Positions 1 through 7,075 of a stretch of DNA of 9,977 nucleotides are shown piece by piece (the stretch's first letter is position 1; each line of letters opens with the position of its first letter). The notes beneath the pieces were generated by a model. The model was not told where the DNA came from, searched no databases, and worked only from the letters and a program-made list of their open reading frames with translations. Source of the stretch: an uncultured Selenomonas sp. (GTDB lineage Bacteria > Bacillota > Negativicutes > Selenomonadales > Selenomonadaceae); assembly GCA_937915915.1 (NCBI GenBank), contig CALGGN010000258.1, positions 1 through 9,977 on the forward strand, given 5' to 3'. A program made the translations under genes and the position numbers.

Positions 1-11
1 TCACCCCCACC

Positions 12-47
12 ACCATCTTCGATGGTTCCCCGCCCCCAAGGGGGCGG
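12..47. repeat. Two adjacent hairpins downstream of the efflux operon
   Basis: Two inverted repeats lie just past the last efflux gene. Bases 12-17 (accatc) pair with 21-26 (gatggt) around a 3-base loop. Bases 30-37 (ccgccccc) pair perfectly with 40-47 (gggggcgg) around an AA loop. Neither is followed by a T-run on the strand of the operon, so a classical intrinsic terminator is not supported. They could slow the polymerase, protect the 3' end of the mRNA, or be a copy of an extragenic palindromic repeat. The pairing is seen directly; the role is inferred. Confidence 0.5.
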
Positions 48-94
48 ACATAGCAGGTACATCATACATCCTATCCAGTTCACGGATTCAGGTT

Positions 95-1312
95 TTATTC
101 ATACCGCAACGCCTCAATGGGATCGAGTTTGGCGGCTTTTCTGGCGGGGTAGATGCCGAAAAAGAGGCCGATGCCCACGGAGAAGAAGAAGGAGATCAGG
201 ATGGGCGCAATGGTGATGACCGTGGAGAAATCGCCCACCACGGAGATGGCCATGGATGCCGCGCAGCCAAGGATGATGCCGATCATGCCGCCGATCACGC
301 TGATCACCACCGACTCGATGAGGAACTGCATCATGATATTGCGGAAGGTGGCCCCCAGCGCCTTGCGGATGCCGATCTCCCGCGTGCGCTCCGTCACGGA
401 CACCATCATGATGTTCATGATGCCGATGCCGCCCACGATGAGGGAAATGCCCGCGATGCTGCCCAGCAGCAGGGTAATCATGCCCGTGGTCTGGCTCATG
501 GTCTCCATGAGGCTCGTGAGGTTCCTGACGGTGAAATCGTCTTCCTTGTCCCCCGTGATGCGGTGCCGCTGACGGAGCAGCGTCTCGATCTCGGACTGCG
601 CCTGGTCCATTTTGTCCTGGCTGGCGACCTGCACGTTGATGGACTGCACATAGGTGATGCCGAGCATGCGCTCCTGCGCCGTGGTCAGCGGGATGATCAC
701 CACATCGTCCTGGTCCCGCCCCATGCTGGACTGCCCCTTGGAGGCAAGCACGCCGATGATCTTGTAGGGCGCATTGTTCACGCGGATATTCTTTCCCACG
801 GGATTCTCCGTGCCAAAGAGATTCGACGCCACCGTCGTGCCGATGACCGCCACGCGGTTGCGCTTGCTCATATCGCTCTCCGTGATGAAGGAGCCGCTCT
901 GCACCTTCAGCGACTGGATGGACATGTAGTCCGGCGTCACGCCCGTGACGGAGGAATTCCAGTTCTGGTTGCCGTAGACGATCTGATAGGAGCCGCTGAC
1001 CGTCGGGGAAACGTAGTCGATGTTTCTGACCCGCTTCCGAATGGCCTCCGCATCGTCATATTTCAGGGTAATGGTGGAGCCTGCCGCCGAGCGGACGCCG
1101 CCTCGGTTCGCAGACCCCGGCATGATGACCAGCATGTTGCTGCCCAGGCTGGCGATGGAGTCCGTCACGTTCTTGCGGACGCCCATGCCCACGGAAATCA
1201 TGGCGATGACGGCGCCCACGCCGATGATGATGCCGAGCATCGTAAGCAGGGAGCGCAGTTTGTTCGCCAGCAGGGCGGTCAGCGCCATGCGCATGCTTTC
1301 GCTATACAACAT
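95..1312 (-). CDS. MacB-type ABC transporter permease
   Basis: This is the inner-membrane permease of a tripartite efflux pump, 405 aa. There is an N-terminal transmembrane helix (about residues 22-44), a large periplasmic MacB_PCD-like domain (about 45-270), then three C-terminal helices (about 277-303, 328-352, 366-388) forming an FtsX-like domain. RTREIGIRKALGA (309-321), after helix 2, is the typical motif of MacB/LolC permeases that contacts the ATPase. E. coli MacB carries its ATPase on the same chain; here the ATPase is a separate gene just upstream. I chose the ATG at 1312, which overlaps the ATPase stop by 11 nt and has GGAAAGGG about 10 nt upstream; an ATG at 1294 is the alternative. 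The open frame runs back to 1402, but that stretch lies inside the ATPase gene and has no transmembrane character. It is the last gene of the operon. The family is clear; the substrate (antibiotic, peptide or lipid-like) cannot be read from sequence. Confidence 0.93.
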   Translation of the reverse strand: MLYSESMRMALTALLANKLRSLLTMLGIIIGVGAVIAMISVGMGVRKNVTDSIASLGSNMLVIMPGSANRGGVRSAAGSTITLKYDDAEAIRKRVRNIDYVSPTVSGSYQIVYGNQNWNSSVTGVTPDYMSIQSLKVQSGSFITESDMSKRNRVAVIGTTVASNLFGTENPVGKNIRVNNAPYKIIGVLASKGQSSMGRDQDDVVIIPLTTAQERMLGITYVQSINVQVASQDKMDQAQSEIETLLRQRHRITGDKEDDFTVRNLTSLMETMSQTTGMITLLLGSIAGISLIVGGIGIMNIMMVSVTERTREIGIRKALGATFRNIMMQFLIESVVISVIGGMIGIILGCAASMAISVVGDFSTVITIAPILISFFFSVGIGLFFGIYPARKAAKLDPIEALRYE

Positions 1313-2018
1313 CCATGACCACGCCCTTTCCCGCGTCCTTCGTGATGAGCCCGTCCCGCACCAGGAGCTGGCGGCTCGCGCATGCCGCGATCTCCGGCTC
1401 ATGGGTCACGAGGATGATGGTGCGCCCCAGGGAGTGCATCCGCTCAAAGATCTCCATGATCTCCTTGGTGGATTTCGTGTCCAGATTGCCCGTCGGCTCG
1501 TCCGCCATGATGATGTGCGGATCGTTCACCAGCGCCCGCGCAATGCCCACACGCTGCCGCTGTCCCCCCGAAAGCTCGTTCGGCTGGTGGTCCGCCCGGT
1601 CCGCAAGCCCCACGGAGTCCAGATAGTGCAGCGCCCGCTCCTTGCGCTCCTTGCCGCCCACCCCTGCATAGACGAGGGGCAGGGCCACGTTTTCCAGTGC
1701 GCTGATGCGCGACAGCAGGTTGAAATTCTGGAACACAAAGCCGATTTTCTTGTTGCGCGTCACCGCGAGCTTGTCGTCGCTCAAGTGGGCGACTTCCTCC
1801 CCGTCCAGCTTGTAGGAGCCGATGGTCGGACGGTCCAGACAGCCAAGGATGTTCATGAGGGTGGATTTGCCGGAGCCGGAGGGCCCCATGAGCGCCGCGA
1901 ACTCCCCTTGATGAATCACGAGGTCGATGCCCGCAAGGGCCGCCACCTCCTGATCGCCCACTTGATAGAGCTTCTTGATGCCCTTGAGCTCTATGGTTTC
2001 ATGTCTTTTCTCTGTCAT
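1302..2018 (-). CDS. MacB/LolD-type ABC transporter ATP-binding protein
   Basis: This is the cytoplasmic ATPase that drives the adjacent permease, 238 aa, a normal length for a stand-alone nucleotide-binding domain of the MacB/LolD class. Visible motifs are Walker A GPSGSGKST (45-53), Q-loop Q97 in FVFQNFNLL, signature LSGGQRQRV (149-157), Walker B IIMADE (169-174) with EPTGNLD as the D-loop region, and the switch histidine H206 in VTHE. All catalytic residues are present. I start it at the ATG at 2018, with AGGGA 7 nt upstream; an in-frame TTG at 2024 is possible, but the AGGGA then sits too close. It begins 33 nt after the adaptor gene and its last codons overlap the permease start, implying coupled translation. 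It energises the MacB mechanotransmission cycle rather than classical alternating access (family knowledge). Confidence 0.95.
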   Translation of the reverse strand: MTEKRHETIELKGIKKLYQVGDQEVAALAGIDLVIHQGEFAALMGPSGSGKSTLMNILGCLDRPTIGSYKLDGEEVAHLSDDKLAVTRNKKIGFVFQNFNLLSRISALENVALPLVYAGVGGKERKERALHYLDSVGLADRADHQPNELSGGQRQRVGIARALVNDPHIIMADEPTGNLDTKSTKEIMEIFERMHSLGRTIILVTHEPEIAACASRQLLVRDGLITKDAGKGVVMDVV

Positions 2019-2051
2019 ACCCAAATCCCTGTTACCTCGCTGCCCTTCTCA

Positions 2052-3182
2052 TCATACGGGTGGCGGACCCCCCGGATGACTCACGTTTTTTTTTGTGTCC
2101 GACGAAGCCGCCGTATAGGAAATGACGATGTCATCCCCCTCAGAAACGCCCTCCAGGATCTCCACATACTCATCGCTGTAGATGCCGGTCTTCACATAGA
2201 CCGTTTCCTGCGTCCCGTCCGCATTGAGGCGCAGGACGTAGGAGCCATTCTTGTCCGTTTTCAGCGCAGAAATCGGAACCGCCAGCGCATCGCTCCGCTG
2301 GGAGGTGTTGATCTCCACCCGCGCGGTCATGGCAGGCAGCAAAAGCCCCTCCGGATCCTCCACATCCAATGTCACATAGTAGTAGATGACGCTGGCGGAG
2401 GAAGAGCTGCTGGTGGAGCTGCTGGTGGAACCGGTGGTGTTCCAGGTATTGCTCACATCCGTCTGGGAAATCTTCGCCACCCGCGCGGTGAAGGTCTTTC
2501 CCGAGAAGGCATCCACGGTGAAGGTCGCCATCTGTCCGACCTTGACGTTCCCGATGTCCGTCTCATCAACCTTGGCTTTGATCTGCTTCGCAGAAAGATC
2601 CGCAATCCGCAGGATGACCGTCGGGTTGCTCGTCCCCTGCACCGCCATCGTGCCCGGTGTCTGCGGCTCCCCTACCACGATGCCGTCCATCGGCGCCGTG
2701 ATGATGGTCTCGTTCAGGTTCGTCTGGGTTTCCTCCAGATTGCTCTGAGCCGTCTTATAGTTGTACTGCGCATCCTCCAGATCCTCGTCCGACTTCGCTC
2801 CGATCTGGTGGAGATAGAGGGTGCGGTCGTATTTCGAGCGGGTGTTGTTCACCGTGTACTGCGCTTTCTGGAGCTGCGCCTCATAGTCCTTGCCGTCGAG
2901 GATGGCGATGGTCTGCCCCGCCGTCACCCGGTCGTTTTCCTTGACCAGCACCTGCTTGATGCGCGCCGTGATCTTCGAGCTCACCTCAACGGATTCCTTC
3001 GGCTGGATCGTGCCCGTCGCGGATACCGTGGACTTCATATCCATGCGCACGACCTTCGTCGTCTCCACCGCAGCCGCCTGCTCCGCCTCCTTCTGTCCCG
3101 CATAGTAGCGGTATCCGCCGTAGGCGCAGCCCGCCAGCACAAGGACGGCGATCAGTATCTTGACCCAAACATTGATTTTCAT
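2052..3182 (-). CDS. MacA-like periplasmic adaptor (HlyD/RND MFP family)
   Basis: This is the adaptor that links the inner-membrane MacB-type permease to the TolC-type channel, 376 aa. Its N-terminal hydrophobic segment (about 5-23) ends in LAGC (16-19), which fits a lipobox, so the protein may be a lipoprotein rather than anchored by an uncleaved helix. It continues with half of the lipoyl-like domain (about 60-100), an alpha-hairpin (about 101-158), the second lipoyl half with ITAPMDGIV (160-169), and beta-barrel and membrane-proximal domains (about 198-360). A Ser/Thr-rich linker at about 249-263 interrupts the barrel region; its DNA contains two tandem copies of a 12-bp unit at 2404-2427. 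The start ATG overlaps the TolC stop (ATGA, 3179-3182), with AAGGA about 9 nt upstream. The tail ends in GGPPPV and is preceded by a run of nine A on the coding strand. MacA-like is a family call based on the ABC partner, not on substrate. Confidence 0.92.
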   Translation of the reverse strand: MKINVWVKILIAVLVLAGCAYGGYRYYAGQKEAEQAAAVETTKVVRMDMKSTVSATGTIQPKESVEVSSKITARIKQVLVKENDRVTAGQTIAILDGKDYEAQLQKAQYTVNNTRSKYDRTLYLHQIGAKSDEDLEDAQYNYKTAQSNLEETQTNLNETIITAPMDGIVVGEPQTPGTMAVQGTSNPTVILRIADLSAKQIKAKVDETDIGNVKVGQMATFTVDAFSGKTFTARVAKISQTDVSNTWNTTGSTSSSTSSSSSASVIYYYVTLDVEDPEGLLLPAMTARVEINTSQRSDALAVPISALKTDKNGSYVLRLNADGTQETVYVKTGIYSDEYVEILEGVSEGDDIVISYTAASSDTKKNVSHPGGPPPV

Positions 3183-4741
3183 TCCGCGATTTCCTTTCTC
3201 TGCACGGCTGCCTCATCCGCCGCGAGCGCAGCCTCCTGCGGCCGGAGCGTCCCTTCCGCTTCCCCTGTCCGGACAGCCGGATGGGAGGATGTCTCCTGCG
3301 TCACGCGCTCCAGATCCTTTTCTACCTGCTCCGAAAATTGCTCTTTCGCCTTGGCACGCTGCCGCTTTTCCTCCTCGAAGGACTGCTTCAGCATCTCCGC
3401 ATTCGGCGCCACATCCGACGGCAGCGCCACCTTCAGGGAAAGCTGCTCCGCCGCTGCCTGCTCCCGGTCGGTCAGGCTGATGCCCATGGCGTTTTCCACG
3501 GCGGCCTTCCCCGTCACATAGTCGTACTGCGCTTGGATATGCTGGAGCCGCGCCTCGGAAAGCGCCTTCTGGGCGTCCAGCACATCCAGCATGATGCCCT
3601 CGCCGGCGCGGTATTTTTCCCGCGCGATATAGTAATCCTCCTCGGCCTGCCCCACCGCATCCCGCGTCGAGCGCAGCTGATCCTCTGCAGCCCGCATGGT
3701 GAAATAGGCTTGCCGCAGGGCAAGGTCCACGTTTTCCCGATCCCTATCCAGCGTGAGCTGTGCCACCTCCAGATCCGTCTTCGCGGAATCCACCTGCGCC
3801 TTGGTCACGCCGCTGTCAAAGATGTTCCAGCTGGCGGAGACGCCTGCCGAGATCCCGGGGGTACGGCTGCTGCCGGGACGCAGCTCGAAATTCAGGCTCG
3901 GCCCCGCGTTCAGATTCACGCTCGGCAGATAGCCCGCTTTCGCCGCCTTCACCGCAAGCTCTTTCTGCTCCACCGTATAGGCATCCACCAGAATGTCCTT
4001 CCGATGCTGGAAGGCATAGTCCACGCAGTTTTCCAACGGCATCGAAAAGGCATCGTAGCTGTAGCCTGTCGTCAGCGTCAGCGGCTCCTCCCGGTTGATG
4101 TTCAGGTAGTTCCGCAAGGTCGCAAGCATGGCGGCGTGGGCCGTCTGCGCCGAGATCAGCTCGTACTGGGCGTTGGAAAGCTCCACGGAGGAACGCAGCA
4201 CATCGACCCGCGCTTTGCTGCCCGCGGAAAAGAGCTGGCTCACATTGTCATAATGGGCCTGATAGTTCTCCACGGCCTCCTGCTTCACCGCCACCACCTG
4301 CTCCGATGCCAGCGCATCGTAATATGCCTCGATCACGTTGTACTTCAGGTTCTCGCGGTTCCTCGCGGTCCGAAGCTCCGCCACTTTCACGCCAAGCTCC
4401 CCGCTCTCGATATTCGCCTGGTTCTTTCCCCCCGAATACAGCGGGAGGCTGGCATTCAGCCCGTTGTTCCACGCAGCGCTGTGCTCTGAGCCTTCCTGCT
4501 TGCTGGTCGTAACACTGCTGCTCACAGAGGCCGACAGGCCGTTCTGCCCCTTCGCCCTCCGATATGCCGCATCCGCGCTGTCCTCGCCTTTCTGCGTGAT
4601 GCGCAGCTCCGTGTTCCGCGTCAGCGCCAGCTCAATGGCGTCCTGCAGCGAGAGGGAAACGCACTCCCCCGGCACCGGCACCCCCAGTGCCAGCATCCCC
4701 GCCAAAAGCGCCAGCATTTTTTTTCCACACCGTCGATTCAT
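3179..4741 (-). CDS. TolC family outer-membrane efflux channel
   Basis: This is the outer-membrane exit duct of the pump, 520 aa (E. coli TolC is 493 aa as a precursor). A signal peptide spans about residues 1-28, with the basic start MNRRCGKK and a hydrophobic core LALLAGMLALGVPV. Two internal repeats follow, typical of the family: the first about 29-225, beginning with LSLQDAIELALTRN, the second about 235-420, with VDYAFQHRKDILVDAYTVEQKELAVKAAKAGYLP-type sequence split across strands and helices. The fold normally ends near NAMGI (417-421). Here a charged, helix-prone tail of about 97 residues follows, rich in Glu, Lys, Arg and Ala. The start ATG has GGAGG 8 nt upstream; a second ATG at 4717 lacks a good site. 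It is the first gene of the operon, and its TGA overlaps the adaptor ATG. The presence of this gene is the best evidence for a diderm host. Confidence 0.93.
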   Translation of the reverse strand: MNRRCGKKMLALLAGMLALGVPVPGECVSLSLQDAIELALTRNTELRITQKGEDSADAAYRRAKGQNGLSASVSSSVTTSKQEGSEHSAAWNNGLNASLPLYSGGKNQANIESGELGVKVAELRTARNRENLKYNVIEAYYDALASEQVVAVKQEAVENYQAHYDNVSQLFSAGSKARVDVLRSSVELSNAQYELISAQTAHAAMLATLRNYLNINREEPLTLTTGYSYDAFSMPLENCVDYAFQHRKDILVDAYTVEQKELAVKAAKAGYLPSVNLNAGPSLNFELRPGSSRTPGISAGVSASWNIFDSGVTKAQVDSAKTDLEVAQLTLDRDRENVDLALRQAYFTMRAAEDQLRSTRDAVGQAEEDYYIAREKYRAGEGIMLDVLDAQKALSEARLQHIQAQYDYVTGKAAVENAMGISLTDREQAAAEQLSLKVALPSDVAPNAEMLKQSFEEEKRQRAKAKEQFSEQVEKDLERVTQETSSHPAVRTGEAEGTLRPQEAALAADEAAVQRKEIAE

Positions 4742-4909
4742 CCCAACAGCCTCCAGAACTAACCAAGCTTTCCCTTTGATCCCCGCGTTCGAAGAAATTT
4801 ACAAAACGAAGCTGCTTCCTGCTCCCGAACGCCGCATATGCAGAATCCGCGAACCTTTCCCTTCGCTTGGCAAATATTAGCGGTTTCTGATATATTTTTC
4901 CAAAACAGT

Positions 4910-4919
4910 TACTATAGTA
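4910..4919. promoter_or_regulatory. Perfect 10-bp palindrome between divergent promoters
   Basis: TACTATAGTA is a perfect palindrome. It overlaps the -35 of the recQ candidate promoter and the -10 of the efflux candidate promoter, so a protein bound there could affect both genes. It is AT-rich and short, so chance is a real alternative. The palindrome is seen; an operator role is inferred. The rest of the 254-bp gap (4742-4995) holds the long efflux leader and the recQ leader, and I see no gene in it. Confidence 0.3.
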
Positions 4920-4924
4920 TACCA
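4916..4924 (-). promoter_or_regulatory. Candidate extended -10 promoter of the efflux operon
   Basis: Read on the minus strand, TGGTATACT is an extended -10 (TGn followed by TATACT, 5 of 6 matches to TATAAT). The -35 position at 17-bp spacing is poor (TGGTTT), as is usual for extended -10 promoters. Transcription would start near 4909 and leave a leader of about 168 nt before the TolC gene. This is inferred from consensus matching only. Confidence 0.45.
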
Positions 4925-4928
4925 TCTA

Positions 4929-4937
4929 TGTTAAAAT
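4929..4937 (+). promoter_or_regulatory. Candidate recQ promoter (extended -10)
   Basis: TGTTAAAAT contains TGn plus TAAAAT (5 of 6 matches). A weak -35, TTACTA, lies at 4909-4914, exactly 17 bp upstream. Transcription would start near 4944, giving a leader of about 50 nt before the recQ ATG. The -10 of the divergent efflux promoter lies only 10 bp away on the other strand. Inferred from consensus matching. Confidence 0.45.
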
Positions 4938-4995
4938 AAAACCATTGCAACTTTATGCGAAAAACATGAGAATTTCATTAAAAAAGGAGCCATCC

Positions 4996-6795
4996 ATGAA
5001 AAATACCCGAAACGCCTACTTTGAGCAGGCGCTCGACCTGCTGCGGCGCTGCTACGGCTACAAGTCCTTCCGCCCCGCCCAGGAAAAGATCATAGAAAGC
5101 ATTCTCGCAGGTTCCGACACCCTTGCCATCATGCCTACGGGCGCAGGCAAATCCATTTGCTTCCAAGTGCCGGCTCTCCTGATGCCGGGCATCACCCTCG
5201 TGATTTCGCCCCTGATCTCCCTCATGAAGGACCAGGTCGACGCCCTGGCCGGGCAGGGCATCCCTGCCACCTATATCAACAGCTCCCTTTCCCATGGGGA
5301 AGCCTCCCACCGCATCGCAAGGATCGCCGCCGGGCAGTACAAACTCGTCTATGTCGCGCCGGAGCGTCTGGATACCGGCTATTTCCAGTCCGTGCTGGAT
5401 CGCGTGGAAATCTCCATGATTGCCGTGGACGAGGCGCACTGCCTTTCACAGTGGGGACACGACTTCCGCCCCAGCTATCTTCGGATCGCGCCCTTTGTCG
5501 CAGGGCTGCCGCGCCGCCCTCTGATTGGGGCTTTCACGGCGACCGCCACGCCGGAGGTGCGCGAGGATATCGTGAGGCTCCTCCGCCTTTCCCGCCCCGC
5601 CATCCACGTGAGCGGCTTCGACCGCCCCAATCTCTATTTTGCGGTCAAGCGCGGAGAAGACAAGAAGAAATTCGTCACCCATTACGTGAAGAGCCATCCC
5701 CATGATGCAGGCATCGTCTATGCCGCCACCCGCAAGGATGTGGATGCGCTCTATGAGCATTTCAAAAAGAAAAAGCTCGCCGCTGGGCGCTACCATGCGG
5801 GGCTTTCCGACAAGGAACGGGCCCAGGCCCAGGATGATTTCCTCTATGACAACGTACAGGTCATCGTCGCCACCAACGCTTTCGGCATGGGCATCGACAA
5901 GTCCAATGTGCGCTATGTGATCCACTACAATATGCCCAAGAATATCGAGGCCTATTATCAGGAGGCCGGGCGTGCGGGGCGCGACGGCGAGCCGGGCGAG
6001 TGCATCCTGCTCTACTCGCCGCAGGACACCATGACCCAGCGCTATCTCATCGATGTCTCCACGGACAACGAGGAACGCAAGCGCCACAACCTGAACCGTC
6101 TGCAGAAAATGGTGGACTACTGCCATACCCCCGAATGCCTGCGCGGCTTCATCCTGCACTATTTCGGGGACAGCCAGAGGATGGAGGAATGCGGCAACTG
6201 CAGCTGCTGTCAGACATCCAAGGACAAGGTCGATGTCACCATCGATGCCCAGAAGGTCTTTTCCTGCGTCTACCGCATGCACGAGCGCTACGGCCTCACC
6301 CTTGTCGCGCAGGTGCTCAAAGGCTCCGGCGACAAGCGCGTGCGCGAGCTGCACCTTGACGAGCTCTCTACCTACGGGCTGTTCCACGAAAAAAGCATCC
6401 CGGATATCAAGCTCATGATCCAGCGCTTCATCGCGACGGATTACCTTGCCTATACGGAAAGCGAATACCCGGTGATCCGCCTGCAGCCCGTTGCCTATGA
6501 GGTCCTGCGCGGCACGCGCCAGGTCTTCCAGTCCCTTCCCAAAAGCGAGGCCCGGACCGAGGCGCCGCCGCAGCTCTTCGACTTCCTGCGCGCTCTCCGC
6601 AAGGAACTCGCCACCCGCGACCAAGTGCCGCCCTACCTCATCTTCTCCGACGCCACCCTCCGCGACATGGCATCCGTCAATCCCAAAAATCTCGATGAAA
6701 TGCTCGAAGTCAAAGGCGTGGGCGAGATGAAGCTGCAAAAATACGGACAGGATTTTCTCGACTGCATTTTAGAGCATCAAACGGAATCCAAATAG
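4996..6795 (+). CDS. recQ: ATP-dependent DNA helicase RecQ
   Basis: This is a 3'-5' DNA helicase for recombination and fork repair, 599 aa (E. coli RecQ is 609 aa). Motif I is MPTGAGKS (46-53). The DEAH box is at 145-148, followed by the aromatic-rich loop CLSQWGHDFRP. Motif III is TATAT (181-185), motif V ATNAFGMGIDKSN (292-304) and motif VI QEAGRAGRDG (322-331). The zinc site is C381, C399, C402 and C405, with extra cysteines at 376 and 404. A winged-helix RQC region (about 410-510) and an HRDC domain (about 525-594, with YLIFSDATLRDMA and VKGVGEMKLQKYG) complete the canonical architecture. I chose the ATG at 4996 because AAAAAAGGAG lies 6 nt upstream; the frame stays open to an ATG at 4945, but that falls at the predicted transcription start. 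It is transcribed divergently from the efflux operon and appears monocistronic. All key residues are present. Confidence 0.97.
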   Translation: MKNTRNAYFEQALDLLRRCYGYKSFRPAQEKIIESILAGSDTLAIMPTGAGKSICFQVPALLMPGITLVISPLISLMKDQVDALAGQGIPATYINSSLSHGEASHRIARIAAGQYKLVYVAPERLDTGYFQSVLDRVEISMIAVDEAHCLSQWGHDFRPSYLRIAPFVAGLPRRPLIGAFTATATPEVREDIVRLLRLSRPAIHVSGFDRPNLYFAVKRGEDKKKFVTHYVKSHPHDAGIVYAATRKDVDALYEHFKKKKLAAGRYHAGLSDKERAQAQDDFLYDNVQVIVATNAFGMGIDKSNVRYVIHYNMPKNIEAYYQEAGRAGRDGEPGECILLYSPQDTMTQRYLIDVSTDNEERKRHNLNRLQKMVDYCHTPECLRGFILHYFGDSQRMEECGNCSCCQTSKDKVDVTIDAQKVFSCVYRMHERYGLTLVAQVLKGSGDKRVRELHLDELSTYGLFHEKSIPDIKLMIQRFIATDYLAYTESEYPVIRLQPVAYEVLRGTRQVFQSLPKSEARTEAPPQLFDFLRALRKELATRDQVPPYLIFSDATLRDMASVNPKNLDEMLEVKGVGEMKLQKYGQDFLDCILEHQTESK

Positions 6796-6839
6796 GAAGA
6801 TGGCTGGCCGATAAAATTTCTAACGTAGGGTAGTATGAC

Positions 6840-6868
6840 TTGCAATCACCGTCCACCCGTGCTACAAC
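6840..6868 (+). promoter_or_regulatory. Weak candidate promoter for an antisense RNA
   Basis: TTGCAA (6840-6845) and TACAAC (6863-6868) are separated by 17 bp. Each matches four of the six consensus bases. A transcript starting near 6875 and ending at the terminator at 6950-6983 would be about 105 nt and would converge on the small peptide mRNA, overlapping its 3' end. The sequence is seen; promoter activity is a guess. Confidence 0.25.
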
Positions 6869-6882
6869 ATAGGCAAAAGAAA

Positions 6883-6904
6883 GCGCACTGCTGTAACAGT
6901 GCGC
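6883..6904 (-). terminator. Intrinsic terminator, minus strand
   Basis: An 8-bp perfect stem (gcgcactg 6883-6890 with cagtgcgc 6897-6904) has a 6-base loop and is followed on the minus strand by TTTCTTTT. It is a second stop for minus-strand transcripts that pass the hairpin at 6950-6983. On the plus strand it lacks a T-tail, so there it would only be an RNA hairpin. Confidence 0.65.
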
Positions 6905-6949
6905 GGGTTGCTGGTAAACGGTCAGCCCCTCAGTAGATAGACTAAGCAC

Positions 6950-6983
6950 GAAAAGCCGCCTACGAGCGTTGTGGCGGCTTTTC
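6950..6983. terminator. Bidirectional intrinsic terminator
   Basis: An 11-bp stem (gaaaagccgcc 6950-6960 with ggcggcttttc 6973-6983) encloses a 12-base loop. The A-run on one side and T-run on the other let it act on both strands: for plus-strand transcripts, including recQ read-through, and for the minus-strand peptide mRNA, whose stop codon (6984-6986) directly abuts the stem. Confidence 0.85.
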
Positions 6984-7052
6984 TCATGCCTTGAAGAACA
7001 GGATTAACGCAATCACGGCTAAGAGCCGCGCGAAAAAATCGTACTTGTTCAT
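6984..7052 (-). CDS. Small hydrophobic peptide, candidate type I toxin
   Basis: This is a 22-codon gene. The peptide begins MNKYDFFARL, continues LAVIALIL and ends FFKA, so it is a single short membrane-spanning segment with charges near both ends. The ATG has a very strong site, AAAGGGGG, with 8 nt between the G-run and the start. The stop is immediately followed by a bidirectional terminator. The layout (tiny hydrophobic peptide, structured leader, terminator next to the stop, possible convergent antisense RNA) resembles putative holin-like and Fst-like type I toxins of Firmicutes. Sequence homology to a named family is not something I can confirm. It sits 60 nt after the acetyltransferase stop and could share its transcript or have its own promoter; I found no convincing one. 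Chance is unlikely given the combined signals, but expression and toxicity are inferred. Confidence 0.6.
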   Translation of the reverse strand: MNKYDFFARLLAVIALILFFKA

Positions 7053-7075
7053 GGGCAACGCCCCCTTTCAGGGGC
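7053..7075 (-). promoter_or_regulatory. Ribosome binding site that can fold into two hairpins
   Basis: On the minus strand the G-rich ribosome binding site (7061-7068) can pair upstream (CCCCT 7074-7070 with AGGGG 7066-7062, loop GAA) or downstream (GGGC 7063-7060 with GCCC 7056-7053, loop GTT). Either fold would hide the site of the small peptide gene. Sequestered binding sites are common in type I toxin mRNAs; the regulatory meaning here is inferred. Confidence 0.45.

Noticed and set aside
1313..1402. N-terminal extension of the MacB-type permease
   Set aside because: The extra 30 residues overlap the ATPase gene and are Arg/Ser-rich; the ATG at 1312 has a binding site and fits the family start.
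1020..3521. An 833-codon open frame on the plus strand opposite the efflux genes
   Set aside because: It is antisense to three well-recognised genes, its protein is Arg/His-rich without any domain, and long antisense frames are expected in G+C-rich coding DNA.
3281..4489. A 402-codon open frame on the plus strand opposite the TolC gene
   Set aside because: Antisense to a clear TolC-family gene, with no domain and Arg/His/Leu-rich composition.
4632..4925. A 97-codon minus-strand frame spanning the efflux leader and TolC start
   Set aside because: It overlaps the predicted promoter and the TolC signal peptide in another frame and lacks a binding site.
4945..4995. Upstream start for RecQ at 4945
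   Set aside because: AAAAAAGGAG lies 6 nt before the ATG at 4996, while 4945 coincides with the predicted transcription start and has no binding site.
5446..6738. A 430-codon open frame on the minus strand opposite recQ
   Set aside because: It mirrors recQ codons and has no recognisable domain or binding site; recQ is full length and canonical.
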